A program made the translations under genes and the position numbers. Positions 39,752 through 47,245 of a DNA stretch of 64,000 nucleotides are shown piece by piece; position 1 is the first letter of the stretch, and every line of letters starts with the position of its first letter. The stretch comes from DASVCN01 sp040905665 (GTDB taxonomy: Bacteria > Deinococcota > Deinococci > Deinococcales > Trueperaceae), in the NCBI GenBank assembly GCA_040905665.1, contig JBBDRD010000039.1:1-64000 (forward strand), read 5' to 3'. The notes below the pieces were generated by a model that worked only from the letters and a program-made list of their open reading frames with translations, ran no database searches and had not been told where the DNA came from.

Positions 39752-40756
39752 CTAAACGCCCTGCCCCTCGGCCGAAGCCCGCTCCATGCCTTCGCCGATC
39801 CGCTCGGACAGATTCTCCTCTGCTGCCTGTTTTGCGGTTCGCAAGGCGTTGGCTACCGCCCGAGCGTCCGACGATCCGTGCCCGATGAAGGCGTTTCCTC
39901 GCACTCCCAGTAGTGGTTGGGCGCCGTACTCCGCCGGATCGAGACGGTCGGCGACCTTACGTAGCGCTGGGCGCACCAGCGCCGCGCCCAGCCGGACCAG
40001 CGGAGTGCCGCCCTTGAGCGCACTTCTGATCCACGAGAAAAGCTCCCTGGCCTCCCCCTCGGCCAGCTTGAGCATCACGTTGCCTGTGAAGCCGTCGGTA
40101 ACCGCTACATCGGTAGTGCCTTTGAGCAGGTCCCGCCCCTCGATATTTCCGTAAAACTCGATGCCGGACGTGGTCGCCAGCAACTCGTGAGCCCGGCGGG
40201 TAAGTTCATTTCCTTTCTCCGGCTCTTCCCCTATCGATACCAGGCCCACGGTCGGCTTGCTCCGCCCGAGCATAAAGCGGGCGTAGGCCGTTCCCATCAC
40301 AGCGAACTGCTGCAGCTGGGAGGGGCGACAGTCGGCATTTGCGCCGGCATCCAGCAGAGCGCACACTCCCCTGCTGGTGGGAATGCCGGCTACGATAGCG
40401 GGACGTTCCACCCCAGGGAGCCGGCCCAAGACCAGGAGCGCGGCAGCCATGGTCGCACCCGAGTGGCCCATCGACACGCAGGCCGAGGCCTCGCCTTCCT
40501 TCACCAGCGCCATCGCCCGCATCACGCTGCTGTCGCGCCGTCGGCGCACGTCCGTGGCGTGCTCTTCCATTCCGATCGCGTCGGCTGCGTGTACGATCTC
40601 GAGGCTCCCACCGAGGCGCTTGAGCTCGTTACGCAGCCTCTGCTCGTCACCCACCAGCACGACCTCCACTCCAGTGGCCATGGCGGCGAGCGCTCCCTCG
40701 ACGGCTGCTGCCGGCATGTTATCCCCACCCATTGCGTCGAGAGCGATCGGCTTCAT
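39752..40756 (-). CDS. plsX: Phosphate acyltransferase PlsX
   Basis: PlsX makes acyl-phosphate from acyl-ACP for phospholipid synthesis with PlsY. The 334-residue protein begins MKPIALDAMGGDNMPAAAVE, the classic PlsX start, and contains the family stretches EEHATDVRRRRDSSVMRAMA, ASACVSMGHSGATMAAALL, SIGEEPEKGNELTRRAHELL, YGNIEGRDLL and VTDGFTGNVMLKLAEG. The ATG at 40756 was chosen over an upstream extension of 43 residues without similarity. A TATACT box lies eight bases upstream, suggesting a near-leaderless message. The divergent rluD-like gene starts 71 bases away. fabD/fabH genes, sometimes linked, are absent. Confidence 0.95.
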   Translation of the reverse strand: MKPIALDAMGGDNMPAAAVEGALAAMATGVEVVLVGDEQRLRNELKRLGGSLEIVHAADAIGMEEHATDVRRRRDSSVMRAMALVKEGEASACVSMGHSGATMAAALLVLGRLPGVERPAIVAGIPTSRGVCALLDAGANADCRPSQLQQFAVMGTAYARFMLGRSKPTVGLVSIGEEPEKGNELTRRAHELLATTSGIEFYGNIEGRDLLKGTTDVAVTDGFTGNVMLKLAEGEARELFSWIRSALKGGTPLVRLGAALVRPALRKVADRLDPAEYGAQPLLGVRGNAFIGHGSSDARAVANALRTAKQAAEENLSERIGEGMERASAEGQGV

Positions 40757-40764
40757 GAGGGCCC

Positions 40765-40770
40765 AGTATA
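40765..40770 (-). promoter_or_regulatory. -10 box of plsX
   Basis: TATACT on the minus strand ends 8 bases before the plsX ATG. Confidence 0.5.
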
Positions 40771-40813
40771 TGGCGGCTATTGCCGGGGGACGCGTGCCAC
40801 TCCCGCAGTTCGA

Positions 40814-40819
40814 TAGACT
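40814..40819 (+). promoter_or_regulatory. Leaderless -10 box of the RluD-like gene
   Basis: TAGACT ends 7 bases before the GTG at 40827, a start that also gives the expected protein length. Confidence 0.5.
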
Positions 40820-40826
40820 GGCGGCA

Positions 40827-41765
40827 GTGGAGTACAGGACATTCGAGGCACCTAGCGGCGAGCGGCTAGACGTGGCGATCGCCATGGCGCTCGAGTTGTC
40901 CCGAACTTATGCCAAGGAGCTCGTGAGCGAGGGCTACGTCCAGATCGACGGCCGGCCCATCGGTAAGGCGGCGACCAAGCTGTCGGGTAGCGAGATCGTA
41001 TCGGTGACGTTGCCGCCACCCCGGCCGGTAATGGTGGAGGCCGAGGACATTCCGCTCGATATCATTTACCAGGACGAGGACCTTGCCGCCATCAACAAAC
41101 CGCCTCGCCTGACCGCTCATCCGACCGCTACGGTTAGAACCGGGACAGTCGTCAACGCCCTGCTGGGACGGATGCAGCTTTCCAAGGATCGGCTGTTCGA
41201 TCCCAACGAGGAGGATTACCGGCCCGGGATCGTACACCGCTTGGACCGGGACACCTCGGGCGTGATGATCGTGGCGAAGCACGACGAGGCGCACCGGCAC
41301 CTGTCGTCGTCGTTCAAGAAGCGCCTCACCGAGAAGGAGTATGTGGCCATCGCAGTGGGCGATCTCGAGGAGGAGGTGCTGGTAGACGCGGCCATCGGAC
41401 GCCATTCGGTAAAGCGCCAGAGCATGACCGTGGGTGGGAGCAACTCGAAGAGCGCCTCAACTCGTTTCTTGGCGATCGCCCGAACCCATGGGCACATCCT
41501 GGTCAAGGCCAAGCCACACTCGGGCCGCACCCACCAGATCCGCGTTCATCTGGCGCACCTGGGAACCCCCGTGCTGGGCGACGCGGTATATGGCCGGGCA
41601 TCCGAGTTCATCGACCGGCAGGCGCTTCACGCCCATCGGCTCACGATCCCGCATCCGCACGACAACCATGCGATCACATTCTTGGCTCAAGTGCCCGTGG
41701 ACATGGTGGACGCCTGGCTAAAGTTGGGCGGCGAGTGGCCGCCGGCCGGGGCGGAGGATCTCTAG
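40827..41765 (+). CDS. RluA/RluD-family pseudouridine synthase
   Basis: This enzyme converts uridine to pseudouridine in rRNA. From GTG 40827 the protein has 312 residues, near the usual size. An S4 RNA-binding domain comes first (AMALELSRTYAKELVSEGYV, then QIDGRPIGKAATKLSGSEIV), followed by the catalytic domain with HRLDRDTSGVMIVAK (catalytic Asp140), then GRTHQIRVHLAHLGTPVLGD and the closing HAHRLTIPHP. The S4-plus-RluA layout is that of RluD, which modifies helix 69 of 23S rRNA, but RluC is a possible alternative. A longer frame upstream covers the divergent plsX start and was not used. Confidence 0.9.
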   Translation: MEYRTFEAPSGERLDVAIAMALELSRTYAKELVSEGYVQIDGRPIGKAATKLSGSEIVSVTLPPPRPVMVEAEDIPLDIIYQDEDLAAINKPPRLTAHPTATVRTGTVVNALLGRMQLSKDRLFDPNEEDYRPGIVHRLDRDTSGVMIVAKHDEAHRHLSSSFKKRLTEKEYVAIAVGDLEEEVLVDAAIGRHSVKRQSMTVGGSNSKSASTRFLAIARTHGHILVKAKPHSGRTHQIRVHLAHLGTPVLGDAVYGRASEFIDRQALHAHRLTIPHPHDNHAITFLAQVPVDMVDAWLKLGGEWPPAGAEDL

Positions 41766-41773
41766 CCGGACGA

Positions 41774-41779
41774 TATACT
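41774..41779 (+). promoter_or_regulatory. Leaderless -10 box of the 41786 gene
   Basis: TATACT ends 6 bases before the ATG at 41786, the same spacing as at 33435 and 33319. Confidence 0.55.
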
Positions 41780-41785
41780 CGGCCG

Positions 41786-42412
41786 ATGGAATTGCTGTGG
41801 CTCGCTGCCGCCCTACCCGCGTTGCTGGCGGTGGTGTTTCTGATCATGGCCTTTACCGCCTTCATGCGTGGCCGCACGGCGGGAGGAATCCTCCAGATAG
41901 TGGTGTCGGTGATGCTGCTGGTGCTAGCCGCCCTCTTTGGCATGGTGGCGGTAGGCATGAACGGCTACCATGCGCTTATCGCCGAGCGAACGGCCGCCAC
42001 CGTGCTGATCGAACGAGAGGGAGAGCAGCGCTTTACTGCTCACTTCATCTACCCCGGTGGTGAGGAGGCAACCTACGGGCTCTCCGGCGACGAACTCTAT
42101 GTCGACGCGCGAATTCTGAAGTGGCACCCACGGGCGAACTTACTGGGCCTGGAGACGGCGTATCAACTCGACCGGGTGGCAGGGCGCTTCGTCTCGTTGG
42201 ACGACGAGCAGACCGCGCCGCGAACCGTTTACAGCCTCTCTGATGAGCAACGAGTCGATATCTTCGCCATGGCGCGGCGCTACGATTTCCTCTCGAGGCT
42301 GGTCGATGCCGAGTACGGCTCGGCGACCTTCCTGAGTGTCCAGGACGGCGGCGCATACGAAGTGAGGGTCTCGAACAGCGGCTTGCTGATTCGCGAGACC
42401 GAGCAGCCTTGA
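41786..42412 (+). CDS. Conserved membrane protein of the 'cation/multidrug efflux pump' (mis-)annotated family
   Basis: The 208-residue protein has two N-terminal transmembrane helices (MELLWLAAALPALLAVVFLI and GGILQIVVSVMLLVLAALFG) and then a soluble beta-rich domain. Features such as NGYHAL, the GDELYVDARILKWHPRANLL stretch, APRTVYSLS and EYGSATFL are shared with a conserved bacterial family often labelled cation/multidrug efflux pump, although nothing here looks like a transporter. No enzyme motif is seen. It lies 20 bases after the RluD-like gene but has its own leaderless promoter. Function unknown; a membrane-associated role is all that can be inferred. Confidence 0.7.
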   Translation: MELLWLAAALPALLAVVFLIMAFTAFMRGRTAGGILQIVVSVMLLVLAALFGMVAVGMNGYHALIAERTAATVLIEREGEQRFTAHFIYPGGEEATYGLSGDELYVDARILKWHPRANLLGLETAYQLDRVAGRFVSLDDEQTAPRTVYSLSDEQRVDIFAMARRYDFLSRLVDAEYGSATFLSVQDGGAYEVRVSNSGLLIRETEQP

Positions 42413-42429
42413 GTCGACTTTTTCGTTGA

Positions 42430-42435
42430 TAGACT
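42430..42435 (+). promoter_or_regulatory. Possible -10 box of the M3 oligoendopeptidase gene
   Basis: TAGACT lies 46 bases before the ATG at 42482, which itself has an AAGGAG ribosome site. TTGAGT (42409-42414) is a weak -35 at 15 bases. Confidence 0.4.
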
Positions 42436-42481
42436 GGTTCGCCCCTTTACCCGTGCTGAACCGGGAACGACAAGGAGATAC

Positions 42482-44302
42482 ATGGCCGAGACTGCTGAAC
42501 TCCCCCGCTGGCGCCTAGATACCGTCTTCACCGAAATCGATGCGCCAGACTTTTCTGCGGCAGCGACCGAAGTAGTCGAGGGCACGAAGTCGCTGACAGC
42601 GTTTTTCGACGAGCATGAGGTGGGTGCCGGAGGCACGCCGGGGAAGGACGCGGCCGCGGTGACCGAAGAAGTACTTCGCCGGGTGGAGCAGATTCTGGTT
42701 CGGCATCGGGATCTGACTGCGTACCTCCACGCGCGGATCGATACGGATTCTGCCGACGACGGCGCACGTGCCGAGCGATCGAAACTCAAGCCTATCGGGA
42801 GTCGCCTGACGGTCCTGCTCAAGAGATTCAGCGCCTGGTTGGGTCGTGCGGACCTCGACAAGGCCATAGCCGGCTCGAAGCCGGCCCAGGAGCACCGTTA
42901 CGCGCTCGAGCGATACCAGCAGCTAGCCGCCCACCTCATGGGGACCGAGGCCGAGGAGCTGGCGGCCGAGCTGGACAACAGCGGCGGTAGCGCTTGGGCT
43001 CAGCTCCACGGAGAGCTCATCAGCCGCGGTACCGTGACTGCGCATATTCCAGGATCGGGCGAGGCCGAGTACAACGTGGCCGAACTCAAGCAACTGCAAT
43101 ACGATCAGGATAGAGCCGTGCGGCGGGCAGCTTATGACGCCGAGCTCAAGCTCCTGGAGCAAAACGAGGTGGCCTACGCCGCCTCCATGAATTCGATCAA
43201 GGGCCAGGTCGCCGAACTAGCCAGGCGGAGGCGTTGGGAGAGTCCGCTTACCGAATCGCTGTTCGGGAATGCGATGACGCGCGCGAGCCTCGACGCGTTG
43301 CAGCAGGCGCGACGGGAAAGCTTCCCTATCTTCCGGCGCTACATGAAGGCGAAAGCACGCTACTTGGGGCTGGAGCGCCTCTCCTGGTTCGACCTCTTCG
43401 CGCCGGTCGCCGTCGAGGAGCCCAGTCCGTTCGGCTGGGAGGAAGCCCGTTCCTTCGTGGTGGACAACTTCGCCCGTTACTCCGCCGAACTCGCTGCATT
43501 TGCCGATCGCGCGTTCATCGAAGGCTGGATGGACGCGCCATCACGAAAAGGGAAGGTGAACGGGGCGTACTGTATTTCGGTACCGGGCAAGAAGGAGTCG
43601 CGTATTCTGCTCAACTTCGGCGGTAGGCTCGACGACGTTTTCACCCTTGCCCATGAGCTGGGGCACGCGTACCACAACGACTGCATGTACCGCTTTGGCC
43701 GCAGCAACCTCCAGCGCAGCACGCCAATGACTTTGGCCGAGACGGCCTCGATCTTCTGCGAAACGATCGTCATGAACGCGATGCTCGAGAACGCCGACGA
43801 TAGGGCCCGCCTTGCGATCCTGGAGCAGGACTTGGTGGGGACGAACCAGATCGTCGTGGATATCGACTCGCGCTTCCGCTTCGAGCAGGGCGTGTTCGAG
43901 CGCCGGGCGGAGCGCGAGCTGTCGGTAACCGAGTTGAAAAAGATCATGCTCGAGGCTCAGGATGCGACCTATGGCGACGGATTGGCTCCAGATGTTCGTC
44001 ACCCGCTGATGTGGGCGCACAAAGGGCACTATTACAGCTCGTCACGCTCCTACTACAACTACCCGTATACCTTCGGATTGCTTTTCGGGCTGGGCCTCTA
44101 CAGGGTGTTTCGCGACGAGCCCGACGGCTTTCAGGAGCGCTACGAGCGCCTCTTGGCGTCGACTGGCATGGCCGATGCAGCTGTTTTGGGCAGGGAGTTT
44201 GGGATCGAAATCGAAGACGTGGCGTTTTGGCGCAGCTCACTGTCGATATTCGAAGAGCGTGTAGTGGAGTTCGAGCGGCTCGTGGAGATGTTTTCGGGCT
44301 AG
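42482..44302 (+). CDS. M3B family oligoendopeptidase F-like metallopeptidase
   Basis: This 606-residue cytoplasmic enzyme hydrolyses oligopeptides. The zinc motif HELGHAYHN starts at residue 391, the upstream GGRLDDVFTLA and PVAVEEPSPFGWEEAR are as in PepF proteins, and the third zinc ligand is in SIFCETIVMNAMLEN. The ATG at 42482 has AAGGAG at a spacing of about six bases. The end, YPYTFGLLFGLGLYRVF, is well conserved in the family. It differs from the thimet-type M3 enzyme at 20396, so the genome has both branches. Nothing in the flanks indicates a specific substrate. Confidence 0.93.
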   Translation: MAETAELPRWRLDTVFTEIDAPDFSAAATEVVEGTKSLTAFFDEHEVGAGGTPGKDAAAVTEEVLRRVEQILVRHRDLTAYLHARIDTDSADDGARAERSKLKPIGSRLTVLLKRFSAWLGRADLDKAIAGSKPAQEHRYALERYQQLAAHLMGTEAEELAAELDNSGGSAWAQLHGELISRGTVTAHIPGSGEAEYNVAELKQLQYDQDRAVRRAAYDAELKLLEQNEVAYAASMNSIKGQVAELARRRRWESPLTESLFGNAMTRASLDALQQARRESFPIFRRYMKAKARYLGLERLSWFDLFAPVAVEEPSPFGWEEARSFVVDNFARYSAELAAFADRAFIEGWMDAPSRKGKVNGAYCISVPGKKESRILLNFGGRLDDVFTLAHELGHAYHNDCMYRFGRSNLQRSTPMTLAETASIFCETIVMNAMLENADDRARLAILEQDLVGTNQIVVDIDSRFRFEQGVFERRAERELSVTELKKIMLEAQDATYGDGLAPDVRHPLMWAHKGHYYSSSRSYYNYPYTFGLLFGLGLYRVFRDEPDGFQERYERLLASTGMADAAVLGREFGIEIEDVAFWRSSLSIFEERVVEFERLVEMFSG

Positions 44303-44612
44303 GGAAGCAACCGGTCTCGCTCAGCAAGCCGTACTGGTTCCTAAAACGCCAGTGCCGTAGTTTCGGATGAGCTCAATGCCCCGGTTTTTATGGTTCGAGC
44401 GCAGGCAATCGCCTCCTGTAGGCGCTGTCTCTGCCCATGGCATTCAGCTAGCCAGGAGCTATCTCGGTCAGAGAAGAAACGGCTCCTGAAGCCGCTTTTG
44501 CGTCGTATTGGGGCGCAAGGGCCGGCTGGTTGCGTTGCGACTGCGCAACCCTATTACAACCAGTACCAGCCAAGCATGTCTCCACAACAATCCATTAGAA
44601 GGAGGAACACCG
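44303..44612 (+). promoter_or_regulatory. 310-base leader with mutually exclusive hairpins
   Basis: No gene is convincing in this gap. Near its end GGTTGCG (44528-44534) can pair with CGCAACC (44544-44550), while the overlapping GGCTGGT (44524-44530) can pair with ACCAGCC (44565-44571) and CTGGTTG (44526-44532) with CAACCAG (44557-44563). These exclude each other, as in attenuators. AAGGAGG of the next gene lies about 30 bases further on. Confidence 0.4.
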
Positions 44613-45170
44613 ATGACCGCTTTTCCGGCTGCCGTCCAATTGCACGCGTCGCACGTCTCGTTTAGGTCCTTGGTCGAGGGAGTACTGACTAGATCCGGCA
44701 TTCCCGTTTCCGACAAGTTTCGGCACGGTGTCGCAAAGATAGTGCTCGACTTCCCGCTCACCTGGGCATTCGAGCAGCTGGAACCGCTCACCTCCTTCGA
44801 ACGATCGCATACGGTCGTTTGCACCCAGGCGCATCATCGAGCGTATCTCGACTGCCTGGCCTCCTATCACCTGAGCGCCGTCGTCAACTGTACCGACGAA
44901 AACTCCCTGCTCGCCGGCGTTTATGCGGCGGCCACGGCTCAACGGATCTATCAGTACAACTCGGGGCTCACCTACATGGAGCTCCGCGTTACGCGACTGC
45001 TGCTGATGGGGCACGACACGCGGGCGCTCGCGCGACAGCTCCGCATTAGTCACAAGACGGTCAACGCGCACGTGTCGAATATCCTTTGCAAACTGGGTTA
45101 CGAGAGCCGCGCGCAGTATGTGGCGATCCTGATGGGCGCTCAGATGCCCATGCCGAGCAGCGCGGATTGA
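44613..45170 (+). CDS. Small LuxR-type transcriptional regulator with a degenerate N-terminal domain
   Basis: The 185-residue protein ends in a GerE/LuxR helix-turn-helix (LTYMELRVTRLLLMGHDTRA, then ARQLRISHKTVNAHVSNILC and KLGYESRAQYVAILMG), roughly residues 118-175. Its first 110 residues are receiver-like in size but lack the conserved aspartate patch of a phosphorylated response regulator, so control by phosphorelay is unlikely. The ATG has a strong AAGGAGG eight bases upstream and lies behind a leader with alternative hairpins. It is followed after 13 bases by the C39-like peptidase gene, then the Lnt-like gene, all on the plus strand. It is probably the regulator of that cluster. Confidence 0.75.
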   Translation: MTAFPAAVQLHASHVSFRSLVEGVLTRSGIPVSDKFRHGVAKIVLDFPLTWAFEQLEPLTSFERSHTVVCTQAHHRAYLDCLASYHLSAVVNCTDENSLLAGVYAAATAQRIYQYNSGLTYMELRVTRLLLMGHDTRALARQLRISHKTVNAHVSNILCKLGYESRAQYVAILMGAQMPMPSSAD

Positions 45171-45183
45171 TCGCCGGTCGAGT

Positions 45184-45762
45184 GTGAACGGGCGTGGGCG
45201 GGCCGGCGCTACAAGAGAGTCGGGCCCCGGATCTAGGCTTCAGAAGAACGCGAGGTCTTCTGCGACGTTTGCCCTGCTCGTACTTTTAATGCTCCCCACG
45301 CTATTTGGTACGGTCCTCAGCGGCACTCTATCGAGGGACCCGGTTCTCGAACTGGGTTGGTTCGGAGTGGTTCGCCAGACAGCAGTCAACACCTGCGGAC
45401 CCGCTGTTATAGCGACCTTGCTTTCCTGGCGGGGTATCGAGACAACGGATTCGGAGGTTGCTGCGGAGGTCGAGCTTCGGCCGCAAGGTGTCTCACTCGC
45501 CGATTTTGCGCGACTTGCGACCGAGTTCGGTGTCCCGGGTCGCTGGTTTAAAGCAACGCACCTAGACGAGCTGGAAGGTCTGCCGCTCCCGGTCGTGGTG
45601 CATCTTCGGGGCTCCTTCGGCCACTTCGCGATTCTCCGGGCAGACGCGGGTAGCCATGTGCATTTAGCTGATCCAGCTCGTGGCAACGTGTTGGTTCCCA
45701 AGGCTCGGTTCCTGCGCGAGTGGACGGGCCGGAGTTTTATCCTCAGTTCCGTACCGGAATGA
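45184..45762 (+). CDS. Membrane-tethered C39-family cysteine peptidase-like protein
   Basis: The 192-residue product has an N-terminal hydrophobic segment (about residues 27-48, ATFALLVLLMLPTLFGTVLS), then a C39-like papain fold. Q65 and the nucleophile C71 are in QTAVNTCGPAVIATLL, H147 in GSFGHFAIL, and D163 in LADPARGNVLV, the complete triad plus oxyanion glutamine. C39 domains cleave double-glycine leaders from exported peptides, usually fused to an ABC transporter; here the domain stands alone and faces the periplasm or membrane. It starts with GTG 13 bases after the LuxR-type gene, without a strong ribosome site. Substrate unknown. Confidence 0.78.
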   Translation: MNGRGRAGATRESGPGSRLQKNARSSATFALLVLLMLPTLFGTVLSGTLSRDPVLELGWFGVVRQTAVNTCGPAVIATLLSWRGIETTDSEVAAEVELRPQGVSLADFARLATEFGVPGRWFKATHLDELEGLPLPVVVHLRGSFGHFAILRADAGSHVHLADPARGNVLVPKARFLREWTGRSFILSSVPE

Positions 45763-45781
45763 TTTCATCGGCTAGGAAACG

Positions 45782-47209
45782 TTGACCGTGGCAAGGGCCG
45801 CCCTCTCTGGTCTCCTGGTTGGGCTGAGCGTTCGCGGCTGGCTACCGGGACTTGTCACTTGCTTTGCGTTGATACCGTTGTTGATCGCACTGCACGGCGA
45901 GCAGAGGCCCTTTCGCGCCGGAGTCCTCACGTTGATTGCCAGCTTAGGACTGCTCATGGCGGCGTTCGAGGGCGCGATTCCCGCTCTGCCCTGGACTTTC
46001 CCTCTGGTGCTCCTGCTCGCTGCACCCGGGACGATGTTTCCCGGTGCCGTCACTGCAGTTCTCGCGAAGCAGGACCGCGTCCCCTTTGCGCTCTGGACCC
46101 TGCCGGTCTCCTGGACGGCTGCAGAGTTCCTGGCCGGTCGGCGTTGGCTCTGGGGATCGTTCGCGTCGCCCGTAGCGCTTGGCTACACGCAGATCGATAG
46201 CCCGCTGCTGCACCTTGCCGCGATCTTTGGGGTTTCCGGGGTGACTTTCGTCGTCTTGGGAGTCAACGTGGCGCTCACGAAGGTGATACTCACGCGAAGC
46301 GCTTGGCCGTTGGCGGTGCCGCTTGCCGTTCTTCTGCTCGCCATGTCGCCGTTGGCACGGCCGAACGAGGTTGATGAGCCTCAGCAGAGCCTACCGAGCC
46401 GGCCCACGGTGGCGCTGGTTCAGCCGGCCTTAGCCGGTGACTGGTACGACGTTTCTGCGTTGGTTCCAGAGGCGTATACCGTCATCATTGATCGTCTCGT
46501 CGAGTTGACCATTCCTGTCGCCATGGCCGATCTCATCATTTGGCCCGAGGGTGCGTTGCCTCGGGGGCTCGGATTGGAGTCGGTCCCGAATGCACTCTCG
46601 CAGCTACCCTTCGATTCTGGTGATCTATTGGCGGGCGCCGTTACGGTTCGCGAAGGTGAGCGCTTTAACTCTGCTGTCCTTGTCGAAGCCGGCGTGGCCG
46701 AGGTGGTGTTCGACAAGCTGGCGCCGGTACCGTTGGGTGAGGCTGGCATCACTGCCGGTGAGTGGTTGGTTGTGGGTCGATGGGCCGGGCTCTGGGTGGC
46801 ACCGGTCATCTGCCTCGATTCCCTCTACCCTGCTTTTACTTCTCGGCTGGCAAGACTCGGCGCGGATCTTTTGGTAGTCATGAGCGACGACTCTTTTGCC
46901 GGGCGAATGGTGACGCCTTGGTTGCATCTCAGAGCCAGCATTTTTCGGGCGGTCGAGACTGGAGTTCCTCTGGTTTTTGCTTCGGCTGCTGGTCCAGGTG
47001 CGATCGTCGCCCCCGACGGCAGACTGCTCGGCATTACTCCTTTTGGTGAGCCGGCTTCTCTGATGGCAAGTATTCCGCCACGTCGAGCGCCAACACTGTA
47101 CCTACGTCTTGGGGAAGTTGTTGGGACGGCGTCTGTTGGGCTGACTGTATTGATCTTGTCGTGGCTTCTTAGAGTCAAGGCCGCAAGTGGGAGTCGAGAG
47201 TCGCAGTGA
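45782..47209 (+). CDS. Apolipoprotein N-acyltransferase-like (nitrilase fold) membrane protein
   Basis: Lnt adds the third acyl chain to lipoproteins at the periplasmic side of the inner membrane. This 475-residue protein has about five N-terminal helices (GWLPGLVTCFALIPLLIAL and following) with RWLWGSFASPVALGYTQIDS, a carbon-nitrogen hydrolase domain, and one C-terminal helix. The catalytic triad is visible: E256 in IIWPEGALPRG, K312 in FDKLAPVPLGE, C344 in VAPVICLDSLYP. Normal Lnt has CYE where this has CLD, so a different acyl acceptor or donor is possible. TTG 45782 was used; GTG 45788 is alternative. It converges with the 835-residue regulator. Confidence 0.78.
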   Translation: MTVARAALSGLLVGLSVRGWLPGLVTCFALIPLLIALHGEQRPFRAGVLTLIASLGLLMAAFEGAIPALPWTFPLVLLLAAPGTMFPGAVTAVLAKQDRVPFALWTLPVSWTAAEFLAGRRWLWGSFASPVALGYTQIDSPLLHLAAIFGVSGVTFVVLGVNVALTKVILTRSAWPLAVPLAVLLLAMSPLARPNEVDEPQQSLPSRPTVALVQPALAGDWYDVSALVPEAYTVIIDRLVELTIPVAMADLIIWPEGALPRGLGLESVPNALSQLPFDSGDLLAGAVTVREGERFNSAVLVEAGVAEVVFDKLAPVPLGEAGITAGEWLVVGRWAGLWVAPVICLDSLYPAFTSRLARLGADLLVVMSDDSFAGRMVTPWLHLRASIFRAVETGVPLVFASAAGPGAIVAPDGRLLGITPFGEPASLMASIPPRRAPTLYLRLGEVVGTASVGLTVLILSWLLRVKAASGSRESQ

Positions 47210-47245
47210 AGCGCGTTCGAGCAGCGCTTCCGATACTGCCCCTTT

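Noticed and set aside
44385..44450. tRNA-like GGTTCGAG box
   Set aside because: No matching acceptor, D or anticodon stems could be built around it.
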